Positions 22,040-33,575 of a stretch of 64,000 bases of DNA are shown piece by piece. This DNA is from Molanna angustata. Taxonomy: Eukaryota > Arthropoda > Insecta > Trichoptera > Molannidae. Position 1 is the stretch's first letter, and the number at the start of each line of letters is the position of its first letter. The position numbers were made by a program, and so were the translations under genes. The notes beneath the pieces are model-generated. The model saw only the letters and a program-made list of their open reading frames with translations. It was not told the origin of the DNA and did not search any database. The DNA lies in assembly GCA_963576475.1 (NCBI GenBank), contig OY754986.1:7324531-7388530 (forward strand), written 5' to 3'.

Positions 22040-22513
22040 GCCGTTAATGCTGGCTGCCTCAGGGACACTGTCTGCAAAAACAAAAATATGCTCACAGAAA
22101 GTAAGACCAGAATATACAAAACTTGCGTGAGACCCATAGTGACCTATGCCATCTAAGCCAGAGCCGATACTATCAGAACAAAAAACCTCCTACAGACTAC
22201 TGAAATGAGGACACTGTGCTCCATAGTGGGCGTAACACTCGTAGATAGAGTCCGGAACGAGGACATAAGGAGGAGATGCGATGTAGACGACATCATCCGC
22301 TGGGGTCGAGGGCGAAGGCGTCGATAGAGAGACCATCTCGATAGAATGGGAGACAATCGACTACCAAAATTGTCTCTAAGGAAGTCCCTGAGGGTCGTAG
22401 AGCAAAGGAGAGACCAGCAAAAAGATGGAGTGACAGCTGGACATCCAGATGGAAGAGGCAGTTCCCGACTGAAAAAACAGGCCTTCGGCCTATAATCAGA
22501 GGAAGAAGAAGAA
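22040..22513 (+). pseudogene. RTE-like LINE 3' fragment with GAA tail
   Basis: The frame reads TRIYKTCVRPIVTYAI, stop, ARADTIRTKNLLQTTEMRTL, IVGVTLVDRVRNEDIRRRC, DDIIRWGRGRRR, stop, RDHLDRMGDNRL. The order YKTCVRPI...Y..E.R, LL.TTEM..LR.I.G.TL.DR.R...IR..C matches arthropod LINE ORF2 C-termini. Several stops are present. It ends with GAAGAAGAAGAAG at 22501-22513. Confidence 0.72.
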
Positions 22514-22725
22514 GTATTCAGGTAAGAATGAGGTATTAGGACTAGATATACTATTTTAACGATAACAGCCACCTCAAGCTTCGGCCTTAGGAAAATCAGA
22601 GAATAGAAGGAGAATTATTTCGGGTTGGAGACGTTTTTTCAGAGAGGCCAAAATAGCTTAAAGAGGCTAAATGGATTGGTGATCAATATCACTAATAAAT
22701 AAATTAAACTGCAGTTCGTTATCAT

Positions 22726-22890
22726 AACGTCAGCTCTCCTGCGTCCAGTAAATGACATTGGCCTCCTGAGACTTCCACAGCTCTCTATCCTGGGCAAACC
22801 GCATCCAACTGTATCAAACCACTTGTCTTATATCTTCCAATACTTCTTCACCTTTTTCAATGTCACCTTTCCAATAATTTTTTTTTGTCC
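22726..22890 (-). pseudogene. RTE-like LINE extreme C-terminal fragment
   Basis: The minus strand reads SWMRFAQDRELWKSQEANVI followed by YWTQES-stop, the same terminal motif (W...AQDR..W...GEA.V..W) found in the copies at 19783, 54787 and 56990. Only about 50 codons survive. Confidence 0.6.
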
Positions 22891-23289
22891 ATATAGAGAT
22901 ATCATGTTCTACCAATCCACTATTACGAGCATTATCAGAAAAGTATCGTATATAATAATAAAACTACATTTATGACGGAATCCTACTTTGCAATCGTTCA
23001 CAGGAACACAATATCTGTGAAATTAATGGGGCTTATACCTCATATATATGTACCTAGTATAAAACACTTTAGTAAAAATTGTGACTTTGTAACATTTACT
23101 ACGGAAGACTAATAGAATGCCTTTTATTTACCCTTTTTTGCTGGTGGAAACCCCTCGAAACACACTTTTTAAGTTTAATAAATTGTTAAACTTTTTAATA
23201 GTTCTTCTAAGATTACAAAAACCTACAAGAACCCATAGAAAATAGAGTTGGTCCACACAGCGGCATTATGGGGTTGGCCCACAAAGCGA

Positions 23290-23620
23290 AAAGGGGTAAT
23301 GAACACGGCGTACATAGCACACTGCACACTGCACACAGCACACAGCACATAGCACATAGCACATAGCACATAGCACATAGCACATAGCACATAGCACATA
23401 GCACATAGCACATAGCACATAGCACATAGCACATAGCACATAGCACATAGCACATAGCACATATCACATAGCACATAGCACACAGATACATTGTGATGAA
23501 ACTTTCAGAATACAATCTAAGCATGATACTAGTTGATAATCTGCAAAAAAAATAGCCTTAAAAATTGCGAAATCATAATTCCCCCACTATATCCCCTTGG
23601 GTTAGTGAGGAGTAAAAATG
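23290..23620 (-). mobile_element. Family C copy (reversed) containing a 7-bp satellite array
   Basis: Reading on the minus strand from 23613: ACTCCTCACTAACCCAAGGG, GCAATTTTTAAGGCTATTTT and ATCAACTAGTATCATGC, matching the nested copy at 16505. The sequence then runs into the 7-bp array. The 3' part of the element beyond the array is not clearly recognisable. Confidence 0.6.
23309..23482. repeat. Heptamer minisatellite (ACATAGC)n
   Basis: About 19 near-perfect copies of a 7-bp unit between ~23343 and 23478, with degenerate GCACACA/GCACACT variants before it. Because 7 is not a multiple of 3, the array is open in several frames and produces spurious Cys/Tyr/Met/Leu-rich frames on the minus strand. 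These are not genes. Confidence 0.9.
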
Positions 23621-23624
23621 TCTT

Positions 23625-24195
23625 TTGGCGTTAACTGAAAAAAAATACAGACAATTTTTTCTCGCATTGTTAATAACTACCTACGATATTTTTTTTTTCA
23701 ATATAATAAATTACAATATTAAAATTAAACTAAAAATCAAATAATATAGTAATTCGGCATGAATTTTTCAATAACTCCATTGTTTTGAAAATAGCTAATA
23801 TCTTTATAAATCTTCTTCGAATTGAATTTTCATATCTTCGATTTCTTATTAACATTCACGACTCGTTCTTATAATGTATATACATAGGTACATTTCTTAT
23901 ACATCTTCAGAATTTAAAATTATTTCAAAGCAAAATCATCTCCGCAGTATCGAATTTGAAACGGGTTGGTTTTGTTAAATATTTATTCAGCTGGGAACTT
24001 AAAAAGCCATTTTATGAACCCGCATAATGTAAAAATGCCGTGATAATGGAAATATAGCAAAAATGTCATAATCTTTACATTACCATAATAAAGATGGACA
24101 AACCAAGAAAACTATAAATAAGTAAGCAGTGGTTGTCAATTTAAACGAATTCCATTAATATTTGTACATTTTTATACAATGTGCTATCGTAGTGT
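23625..24195. other. No recognised feature
   Basis: AT-rich DNA with no recognised repeat, RNA or coding similarity. A family C start word (TTTACTCTCCACAACAATGG) follows immediately at 24199. Confidence 0.4.
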
Positions 24196-24262
24196 TTTTT
24201 TTTTACTCTCCACAACAATGGAATAATATTGTCATAATTTTAATATTACAAAGTGTATTTTC
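24196..24262 (+). repeat. Family C left-end fragment
   Basis: TTTACTCTCCACAACAATGG followed by ATTGTCATAATTTTAATA resembles the first 60 bp of the copy at 9427. The rest of the element is not found downstream. Confidence 0.4.
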
Positions 24263-24499
24263 CATCACTTTACAGAAGGACGGAAAATGTAGAGAGGATA
24301 TTTAATGATTTTCTTGGTAGTGTTTATTTATGTAGGAATTTATACAACAGCATTCTAGCAAAATTTGTGTTCTCGGTACAGCTCAAACAATACATCATAA
24401 AGTGCATGATATTTTTAAATTATTTAATCTGTTAATATTCTCAAATGCTGTTTCATTATGGATAAAAGAGTTTCATTTATTTATTTGTATATTAAAGTT

Positions 24500-24891
24500 T
24501 TTTTTTTAATTATATTTTAAAATGAAATATTTTTTTTTTTTCATAATTTTAATTTATTAACATTTTTTTTTTTTTTTTTGTTTATTTATTTATATATACC
24601 TACGTTTTTCATTCATTTATTTATTTATTTTGTTGTATTTTTTTTTTATTTGTTTAATTATTTATTTATGTAGGTATTTATTTATTTTTTATGTGTATAT
24701 TTATTTTTAAAATATTTATTTATTATTATTTATTTATTAATTTATTTTTAAAATATTTATTTTCTATTCATTATTTACTTATTTATTTAATAATTCATTT
24801 ATTGATGTATTTATTTATATATTTATTTATTTGTTTATTTATTTATTTATTTTAATTATTTATTTATTTATTTTTTTATTTATTTATTTAC

Positions 24892-24926
<35 letters not shown>

Positions 24927-25000
24927 TTTGATTATTTGTTTATTTATTTTTTTTTAAATTTTTTTTTTATTTATTTTTTTATTTGTGTTCATCAAAATAT
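24500..25000. repeat. T-rich degenerate TTTA/ATTT simple repeat
   Basis: About 500 bp of poly(T) runs and degenerate (ATTT)n, with the purest stretch at 24780-24945. It is similar to, but far more degenerate than, the array at 26457. The open frames in it (F/I/L/Y-rich) are artefacts of the repeat. Confidence 0.8.
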
Positions 25001-25734
25001 TCTTCTTTTCCTCGATGTTCCCTCATTTAGTAAAAAAAAGGATTAAAATAATGGGTCTTCTATTCGCCCCATTCTAGGATTGAGAAACCGCTGTATCAAA
25101 CGATCGTGAATTTGTTAAACAATTTGGTAAATATCAGGTTTAACGCCAGTCTGCCATCATTATTGACATAATCTGTTTTACTGTCGGCGTTCATAAATCA
25201 TACCAATTATGACTTAAACCAATGAATGATCCGAAATCCTGGCGTCTATTGTTGGAATTAACCAAAGCTATGGGAATATCATTATTTACTCTATGTACAT
25301 TATTCACACCGAATACAGACAGAAGCCAAGCTCTAATTTGTTTATACGCTGGGTTAATATTAGGTTAGCGAATAGACGGATCTCAAAATTAGCATTTTCT
25401 GTCTATGATAATTATTGTTATGAAGTCAGGAATCTTTGAATTCACCAATAATCAGAATCCTTACGACTTAGTAGTATGTATAACTTGCCAAACCTCACTA
25501 TAAGTATTACATATTTTTTATAAATCGCTTCACCATATTTTTTTAAAATTATTTATTCAATATAACAATATAATTATCAATTATTTGAATTGATACACTG
25601 TTTTTTTTTCTCTTTCCCAAAAAGCATAAACTGCTTGTGCTGAGAAAGTGACTACATATAGAACGATTCAATTAGGTACATAAAAAGATAAAGATATACA
25701 AAATATATAAAATCAACAATATTATAACTATAGG

Positions 25735-25890
25735 TATTCAAAAGCATCAATACAAAAAAAAGCATCAAAACAAATAGCATCAAAATAAAAAAGCATCAAA
25801 ACAAAAAAAGCATCAATAGAAATAGCATAAAAAAATCATCAAAACAAAAAAAAAACATCAATACAAAAAGAATTAAAACAAAAAAAATAA
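25735..25890. repeat. Short tandem repeat based on AAAAGCATCAAAACAAA
   Basis: Nine or so degenerate units of 14-20 bp containing GCATCAA(A/T)A with A-rich spacers of variable length. Non-coding. Confidence 0.75.
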
Positions 25891-25912
25891 TAATAATCTT
25901 TAAGGAAAATTT

Positions 25913-26345
25913 TTTAACATCTCAATATGTCCTACTCTGATTCGTTTAAATTTATCCGTCTGAATTTTAGTATTTTTAGTATATGAGAAATGTCAAAAGG
26001 TTGACTGCATTTATACGGGACTCATCACGGGATAAAATCCTTTTATCCACGGTCGCCCGTTCATTAAGACGTTTTCGTACTCTGAAACGAATCGGAATAG
26101 GATATAATAACCAGGAACTCAAAGCACCAGTTTCCGGAATCATTTTATGCGGTTGCGCAGCAATTATGCCTTCTTATTGAGTTCACTATCAATGCATTTT
26201 TTTACAGTTCGATATATATTTTAACTATGAAAATCCTTTTGTTTGAAAATAAGCTGGAAACTATGAAGTGACGAAGAAACTTTTGCAATGCCATCTATTG
26301 AGAAACAGTCCTTATGCATGAGATGAAAATGCTTTTGCTTATGTT
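25913..26345 (+). repeat. Family A copy, diverged, carrying a family B MITE
   Basis: ACATCTCAATA at 25917 starts family A. The MITE 25930-26102 follows, and family A resumes at AACCAGGAACTCAAAGCACC (26110), continuing with TTATGCGGTTGCGCA, AATTATGCCTTCTTATTGAG and ATGCCATCTATTGAGAAA. This is the most diverged family A copy and shows the relative age: family A inserted first, then family B. Confidence 0.65.
25930..26102 (+). mobile_element. Family B MITE, copy 2 (nested)
   Basis: Ends TCCTACTCTGATTCGTTT and AAACGAATCGGAATAGGA form an 18-bp inverted repeat with two mismatches. It interrupts family A between CATCTCAATA and ATAACCAGGAAC. A TA or AT target duplication is possible but cannot be fixed because the flanks are AT-rich. 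A third piece is at 35424-35484. Confidence 0.75.
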
Positions 26346-26456
26346 ACTATAAAAATATTCGAAATAATCTTTCAAATATAGAAAACGACTTCAAAATGAA
26401 TGCATGTTAAGATATAAAAATCTGGTAATCGTACTACGATTTCGATTAAATAATTT

Positions 26457-26783
<327 letters not shown>

Positions 26784-26985
26784 ATAAACGCCCTAAATAG
26801 GCTTTTACATACACAATTACAAATTATTAAAACATATTTTTATGAACCACGAAGCAAAATACATACATACATACATAATTATAAATTATTATTGCACAAA
26901 GCCAAAAATTATTAAATCAAAGCAAAAAAAAACTCTATTGCTTTTATGTAAATTCATAAAACTCTATTTTAATTAAAAAAACTTA
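26784..26985 (-). mobile_element. LINE 3' UTR, reverse orientation
   Basis: The reverse complement gives ATGTAAAAGCCTATTTAGGG, and further upstream GTATTTTGCTTCGTGGTTC, closely matching 6940-7005. Only the untranslated end is recognisable. It belongs to the same LINE family as the copy at 6141-7027. Confidence 0.65.
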
Positions 26986-26989
26986 AAAT

Positions 26990-28045
26990 TGCTTATATTC
27001 CTAAGAAATCGTTATTGAATTCCAAATAAACGTTATATCTAAAAACAAAGATGATTGGATAAAGAAAACAAAATCTAAAAATACCAAGAACATCGAATCA
27101 AGCTTTTGTGTCATTTTGAGGAAAACGTTTCTTTGTTTGATTTCCAAGTAAAGCGAATAGTTTAGTTTCCTGAAACAGATGGTGTTCATATAACTGTGAA
27201 CACAATGCGAGTTAAACTAAATTGCGTGATATCTGTTTAGAAACATTCACAATTATTGTAATAAATAATTCAAGCTTAACACTTTTAATACCCTACATTA
27301 CAAGAACACATAAATACTTATCAACTTTAAGGGTAGTAATTTATGTTTTATCTAAATCAATTTATCAGTTTAATTGCACGATCTACCCTTCAGTAAATCA
27401 AGAGCTATAATTATTTTATAAATGAATTATATGTACTCGTTTTTGTTCTTAAGTGTCTATTTTTTTGCACAAAACGTAAAATATATTCAAGATAATTAAT
27501 TTGAATTAAGCAATTTAACTGCTTTGAAAATAAAATTGAAGGCGTAAGTAACAGTATGAGGGGCATACGTCAACTCGCAAAGAGCCGACATGGCCTCAAT
27601 TGTATTATCCTAAAAAAAAAATTCTAAAATATCTGAGGCAGTGTGTACCTAAATATAAATGAATAAAATTATGGTTGTGGGACACAGAGGCAAATCGAGA
27701 ATAAATAATCCAAAAAGAAATGTCAAGTTTTAATAGAAATATTTGCTGAAGCTAATAATTCTGCGTGATCATTGAAACTTTGAAGAGGCTCCTGGACAAT
27801 TATGAGAAGTTTCGATCATGAATAGATGAAAAATCCTCAAACGAGATTCATTGGTCAATGAATATTTGCAGTGATTCAACAAATCTACACAATTCAATTC
27901 ACTTCATATTTTCAAGTAAATGAGATAGCCTTACTCTTGATAAGCGGATATTCGAAATAATGATTGGATCTGAGTCTCAATAGTAAAACTTTGAAAGGTC
28001 GTTGAATGCTCATTGAAGCCATATTTCTATATAAAATTCCATATA
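26990..28045. other. No recognised feature
   Basis: AT-rich DNA with short frames only (62 codons at most) and no repeat shared within the window. The CR1-like LINE fragment starts at its right edge. Confidence 0.4.
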
Positions 28046-28048
28046 AGC

Positions 28049-28897
28049 CATATTCCAACAAAGACAGAACTACTCTGGACAGCAACACGCAAACGAAGCC
28101 ATTTAATAGACACTTCCCCACTTACTTTCGAAAATTCAGATATTCTTCCTAAATCCTGTGTTAAACTTCTTGGAGTCAAAATAGATTCAAATCTAAGCTT
28201 TTCAAACCAAATTAACACAGTTACTTCTTCTGCTTTCTTTCAACTAAGATGTTTAAAGTCAATGCGAAGGAGTATCCCAATTGAAGCCATGAAATCTTTG
28301 GTAAGCCCCTTTGTTGTCTCCCGTTTGGATTATTGTAACGGTATATATGCGAATTTACCAAAGAAAGAAATTAATAAAATTCAGTCAGTTTTCAATGCTG
28401 CAGCCAGACTCATCACTGGAGCCTCCAAATTTTCTCACATCTCTCACCATCTTCGCAATCTACATTGACTTAAAGTCCCCGAAAGAATTGAATATAAGCT
28501 CTGTCTCATAATCTTTAAAGCACTTGGTGGTATGGCTCCTACTTACCTCTCCGAACTGTGCATTCCGCTTTCAATAAATGACAGACAATCATCACTTCGT
28601 TCTGCCTCTTCATCCATGGTTGGGAAATTAGTTGAAATAAACAGGGTGCACACAACTAATTTCGGTGATCGTGCATTTGCTGTGGCAGGACCAAATGCAT
28701 GGAATAAGCTCCCACACACCCTCAGACAAACCGAAAATATATCTTCGTTCAGGAAAAACTCAAAACGCACCTTTTTCGCAAATCTTACCAGAGCCGAAAT
28801 GATACAACGTAATCATTTTTTCAGCGCCCTTGAGGTGAGATATTCACAAAAACGGCGCTATAGAAATTATCCAAATTTATTATTTATTATAAAATAA
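28049..28897 (+). pseudogene. CR1/L2-like LINE, C-terminal ORF2 fragment
   Basis: One frame runs ~283 codons with a single stop at 28466-28468. Landmarks in order: PTKTELLWTATRKR, VKLLGVKIDSNLSFSNQI, RRSIPIEAMKSLVSPFVVSR, LDYCNGIYANLP, KIQSVFNAAARLITGA, (stop) LKVPERIEYKLCLIIFKAL, GGMAPTYLSELC, FGDRAFAVAGPNAWNKLPHT. This is the region downstream of the RT catalytic domain in CR1/L2-type LINEs. The stop replaces a residue that is tryptophan in most relatives. 5'-truncated. The 3' junction near 28900 lacks an obvious tail. Confidence 0.85.
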
Positions 28898-29424
28898 TAC
28901 ATAACATAATATTATAATGCACTGTCCTCCTTGAAGTTATTTGTTCAAATCCTCCTTGTCCTCCTTGAACATAAGGGTTCAATTCATTAATAGTTGGCGA
29001 AATCATTTATTTTCAATTACATACACCTTTTCGAACTAATATTGGTAATAACGAATTGATTCGAAGAATTTGCTCAAACTAGAATAGTTTTCTTCATCAT
29101 ATAGATACGTAGTTATATTTTATTTAAAATATGACTTTTCCAAAATAAATGTAATGATAATAATATTCACGTGAGCATTTTTGATTTCAAAAAAACATTT
29201 TCCCCTCTTCAACCTTTCCCCAAACCCTTATTCACTCTCCTACAAACTTTCCTCTTACCCCATTTTTCCTTTATTTTAATAATTTGTGTTTATATGTTTA
29301 CAGTGAATTATTTCAAGTGAAAACCTCTTATTGGTTTCCTTGTTTTTCCTGACATCTATGACTATACTAAATTATAATAAAAAAATTGGTTTTTGTAGCA
29401 ATAAATAAAAAAATGATAAAAAAA

Positions 29425-29715
29425 AACAGCAGGGGGCAAGCCCCGTCAAGCAATGGAATCAAATCTCATATCATGGATGTAATTACCTTATGGAGTTCTT
29501 TAATATCTTGAGTATATTATACATAGAACCCCATATGATAATTATATCCATGATATGGGTAATCATTTGGGTTTCGATTACCCATATCATGGATATAATT
29601 ATCATAATTTAGAATTCTATGATATCATAAGAAATTATGGAACTCCATAAGATAATCACAGCCATAATATTGGTAATCATGAGGAGTTTGATTTCACCTT
29701 TTGACCAAATTTGCC
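29425..29715. mobile_element. Foldback MITE family M, compound copy
   Basis: Built of overlapping inverted repeats of TTACCCATATCATGGATATA, ATTATCATATGGAGTTCTAT and their complements: one palindrome at about 29456-29570 and a second at about 29565-29690. It starts near AGGGGGCAAGCCCCG. A simpler single palindrome of the same family is at 54512-54690. Confidence 0.6.
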
Positions 29716-29934
29716 TACGGGTCTTGGAAGCTGCCATCTCTAGTATTCGAGATACGATGCACCTTACTGGAGACGAAAAGGTCTGGAGTAGTTTTTTCTC
29801 AGTAAGTACATCATTCTGTTGTCGATTACGACCCTCGGTCACGAGGAAAAGAAACATCTCGGAAGAGAGAGTATATTATAATCTAAGAGACGATTAGTTT
29901 TTCATAAATAATAAGAAATAAAAAAGTACACTAT

Positions 29935-29980
29935 ACTAACAATGGAGTAGTAGAGAATTTACTGTTGGCCCAAGTAATTT
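29935..29980 (+). repeat. Family C right-end fragment
   Basis: ACAATGGAGTAGTAGAGAAT followed by TTACTGTTGGCC resembles the last 45 bp of the copies at 10420 and 17085. The rest of the element is missing. Confidence 0.4.
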
Positions 29981-30419
29981 CGTTCTTCAATAGTTAAATC
30001 ATTCAATTCACTTGATAGACGCTTAAGAAAATCAGCATTGTTCTTGAAGGCAGCCATCAATAAGTTTATATACTTCAGCGCCAAAGTTTCTCCATCGATT
30101 TTCCTTACTTGACTCGGCCAATCTTTTTTCCTTTTCTGTTTCGCTGTTATTATTATTGTTCATTTTAGCGAATTAATGAACCGCGTAATAACCTCATGTT
30201 TTTTTCGATATTATGAACACATCGATTCCCCACATCAAAAGGTGGGTATACGATATTAGATCAAACCCACCATACCCTGAATCAAAAGCTCAAAGGCAGA
30301 ATCAAGGTCCTATTATTTAATGTTACTTTATCGATATAAATGACTTATTTTTGATGTTACACTTTAACATTGGCAATGACAAGAGATATCTTTGGAATAT
30401 TTAAGCAATTCTAACATTT

Positions 30420-30925
30420 TTCATACAATTTTTCCTTCTCTTGTAATGAATCCAGGCAATGGCAGTCTTCGTCTTCTTTCTCTTGTAATGGATCCAGGCA
30501 ATGGTAGTCTTCGTCTTTTTTCCCTTGTAATGGATCCAGGCAACGGTAGTCTTCGACTACTTTCTCTTGTAATGGATCCAGGCAATGGTATTCTTCATCA
30601 TCTTTCTCTTGTAATGGATCCAAGAAATATAAGTCTTCGTCTTCTTTCTCTTGTAATGGATCCAGGCAATGGTAGTCTTCGTCTTCTTTCTCTTGTAATG
30701 AATCCAGGCAATGGTATTCTTCGTCATCTTTCTCTTCTAATGAATTCAAGAAATGGAAGTCTTCGTCTTCTTTCTCTTGTAATAGATTCAGACAATGGCA
30801 GTCTTCGTCTTCTTTCTCTTGTAATGGATCCAGACAGTGGCAGTTTTCGTCTTCTTTGTCTTGTAATAGATCTAGACAATGGTAGTTTTCATCTTCTTTC
30901 TCTTGTAATGGTTCAGGATTCATTG
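30420..30925. repeat. 42-bp tandem repeat, about 12 units, open on both strands
   Basis: The unit CTTGTAATGGATCCAGGCAA followed by TGGTAGTCTTCGTCTTCTTT repeats every 42 bp. As 42 is a multiple of 3, each strand has an uninterrupted frame: + strand repeats of MDPGNGSLRLLSLV (30392-30955) and minus strand repeats of DYHCLDPLQEKEDE (30411-30923, 170 codons, acidic). Unit differences change amino acids freely on both strands, which argues against strong protein constraint, but no stop has arisen. It may be a minisatellite or part of an exon of a repetitive protein; I cannot tell. Confidence 0.85.
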
Positions 30926-31254
30926 TTTATCGGTTCATTCCTGGAATGCAGATGACTAACAATCTGTTTATCTTTTTGACTGTCTTGCGGACAGATTTGA
31001 CTTACTTTACTTTAACGCGGGTGAGTATATTTTCTACCATCCTACTTTCATGTTTCAAGCACTTTTTTTTCTAGCTCCACAGCACAATATCCTCAATTTC
31101 ACAATTGTTTTACAGGCAATAGGATCTAATAATTTTAGAGTTTTAGTATCTTAAATCCATCGCTCATAATAAGTAGATGGGAAATTGAAATGAAGAAGAT
31201 TAAGATATTTTACTTAATATTCTTCTTTTTCAATTTTCCATATGACTGCATCTT

Positions 31255-31560
31255 GTTATTGCTCGGTGCCTGTTCTGGAATCGGGTGCCCCAACCACCAC
31301 CCGTTCTGCTTATGGGGACTAACAACGGCCCCTTGCAAAACTCTGAAAGAACATACGACGAGTCCGGAGAACTCTAAAACCTTGCAGACACTGCACTTAA
31401 TGTGCCAAAGAGAGCTTATCATGTGGAAACAAATGGCTCACTGCTCAGTGATAGTGAAGATGAATCGGGTGCCCGACGGAAACTCTTTGGCCGCAATAAT
31501 CACCACTCTTTCAGAACCTGTTCTCTCTAGTATTGTCTTCTTGATCTTCCCCACCGCGCA
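31255..31560 (+). repeat. Family H repeat, copy 1
   Basis: Contains CCACCACCCGTTCTGCTTAT, GGGGACTAACAACGGCCCCT, TGCAAAACTCTGAAAGAACA and CACTGCACTTAATGTGCCAA. The same order occurs at 60262-60480, and the first part, diverged, at 43355-43450. The 126-codon frame across it is broken in the other copies, so I do not call a gene. Confidence 0.6.
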
Positions 31561-31855
31561 ATATCTTTAGCATCGCAATAATTTATAATATGTATCTTAA
31601 TAAATATATTTTTATTTAATAATTAATGAGTAAATAAACCAAAGTTTTTGTTTCAACAAAACTCGATTACAGTGACCTTTTTGTAATCGAATTATTGTAA
31701 TTTATGGACATTTTAATCGAATTTCGTGGAAAAATATCTAATTTTATTATTAATTATTAAGTGGATTTCCACTCTGTTGACACAAAAACTTTAGAATCAT
31801 ATTTAACAATTGTTATTTTTCCTACAATCTGTGATAAATTAAAATTATCACTAAA

Positions 31856-32252
31856 TTTTTAACTTTGTTTACACCACGTGAGAATTGAATTAGCGACCGG
31901 TTTCGGAACTAACCGTTCCCTCCTCAGGCAGAATTTCAACTTAACGCAGAATGTGACTGTGTGCTTAAAAGAAAACTTTGTATTTGGATATTGGTGGGAG
32001 GTCATTAGGGGCGGGTCTTGTGTAGAATGGCTTTGATTGGTACGATTGATGGAAAGGGGAAACACATTTAAAAGCGGGCTGTAAGATAAATTTTCTTGAT
32101 TATTTATTATATTTCTGTTTGAATTCATTGCTTTTTTTTATTTATTTTTGAAATAAATAAAAAAATAGGGAATAAAAATATAGGGAACGGTTAGTTCCGA
32201 AACCGGTCGCTAATTCAATTCTCACGTGGTGTAAACAAAGTTAAAAATTTAG
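31856..32252. mobile_element. Foldback element family I, copy 1
   Basis: Outer arms of about 64 bp: AACTTTGTTTACACCACGTG through GCGACCGGTTTCGGAACTAA at 31860-31925, and the reverse complement at 32185-32248. The core holds TCCTCAGGCAGAATTTCAAC. The copy at 52165-52468 shares the GCGACCGGTTTCGGAACTAA part but has different outer arms. No coding content. Confidence 0.75.
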
Positions 32253-32399
32253 TTAAAATTTGTTAAAATGTACCACAAAGTTAAAAATACGATATTTGAT
32301 AATAAAATTATCACAAATAAAGTGAAAACATTTTTGGCATATTTATACAAGACAATAATTTAGGCCCCAAAAAATATATATTTAAAAACAAGCAAGATT

Positions 32400-32649
32400 T
32401 TCATGACATTACTTGCAGAAATCAAATCGAATCGTTGATCGCAGACCACCAGATCACGTGGTAAACCAAGCAATCTCCGTGGTTCTTCCTCGACTTCCTG
32501 ATGAAGATCAAAGAGTTTCTGAATCGTGCAGACGAAACGTGCAACTTCAAAGACATGACCTAAATGACACAATACAGGAAAGAATGATCTATGAATATAT
32601 TAAGGATGAAGAGAGCAGACCCCAAAAGTCAGCACAGAGAAATGTTTGA
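32400..32649 (+). other. Unrecognised 78-codon open frame
   Basis: A frame (ATG at 32413, stop at 32647) reads QKSNRIVDRRPPDHVVNQ and later RHDLNDTIQERMIYEYIKDE. It is charged and not low-complexity, unlike most frames nearby. I recognise no family. It could be a transposon ORF remnant or chance; there is no supporting context. Confidence 0.2.
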
Positions 32650-32887
32650 GATATAGCAATGGAGCAGAAGAAGACTTGCATGAATCAAGGTATCTATTTG
32701 AATTTGAAAGATAAATTGAAATAAATTGCAATATTTATATATTATTTTATTTGTATTCGGGAAATTTAAAATCTAATAACATTTCTTTTACTGACGTATT
32801 ACCTAAAAGTAATTAAAAATTTCGACAATATTAATAATTGATTTTAACTGAAAAACTATGATAAAAAAATATTTATAAGAGTAGTGT

Positions 32888-33045
32888 ATGCATGTGTGTA
32901 TGAGATTAGGGTATATGTGTATATCTGCATTAAGCATGTGTGTAAGATTTTGGGGTATATTTGTATATCTGCATGATGCATGCGTGTATGAGGTCGGGAT
33001 ATATGTTTATATCTGCATGATGTGTATATCTCCATGTACCTGGAA
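32888..33045 (+). repeat. ~42-bp minisatellite, left block
   Basis: Units share TGCATG(C/T)GTGTATGAG, GG(G/A)(G/T)ATAT and GTTTATATCTGCATGATG. The array continues at 33576-33705, and about 530 bp of unrelated DNA with a retroposon-like tail separates the blocks. Confidence 0.75.
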
Positions 33046-33049
33046 GGTC

Positions 33050-33575
33050 AGTTCGTGTGAACAAATTATTTCATGTTCCCTATTGCAGAACTAACTTTAG
33101 ACGCAACGCTACTTTACCGCGTACTACAATCCTAAGTTTGCGATGCAAGTAGATATGTTTATTCAATAACAACTATACAAAATATCTTCACGATGTATTA
33201 AGAGTGTTACGCGACCTACAACAGTGATGAGATTTCTCCTAATTTCCTACATCTTCTCCTTTCTTTCTTTATTTTATTTTATTTTATACATCACGTAATT
33301 TTAATATCACTCTTTATTTCCCCCCATATACTAATTTGTTTTGAGCTGTTTTTGAAAAAATTGAAATTGTTTGTTAATTTTTAAATATGCATATTGCTAT
33401 TTTTTATTTATATTCTGGTGGTTAGTTTGTAGTACTTACTATTCTATTATGTTAGTGAGACAATGTTATTTGATATACAGATTGTTGTATACTTATTTTA
33501 TAATTATCATGTACTTTTCTTTTTGTTCTTTCCTGTTTTGATTCCAAATCAAAATAAATATATAAAATAAATAAA
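33050..33575 (+). mobile_element. LINE 3'-end-like insertion splitting the minisatellite
   Basis: Ends in CCAAATCAAAATAAATATAT followed by AAAATAAATAAATG and joins straight into the second minisatellite block. A similar tail closes 63880-63955. No coding remnant was clear. The insertion is inferred from the interrupted array. Confidence 0.5.

Noticed and set aside
23343..23478. CRISPR-like array
   Set aside because: The unit is 7 bp with no spacers and the genome is eukaryotic.
23213..23524. Cys/Tyr/Met/Leu-repeat minus-strand open frames of up to 103 codons
   Set aside because: They arise entirely from the 7-bp ACATAGC array, which has no stop in several frames. No non-repetitive coding sequence flanks it.
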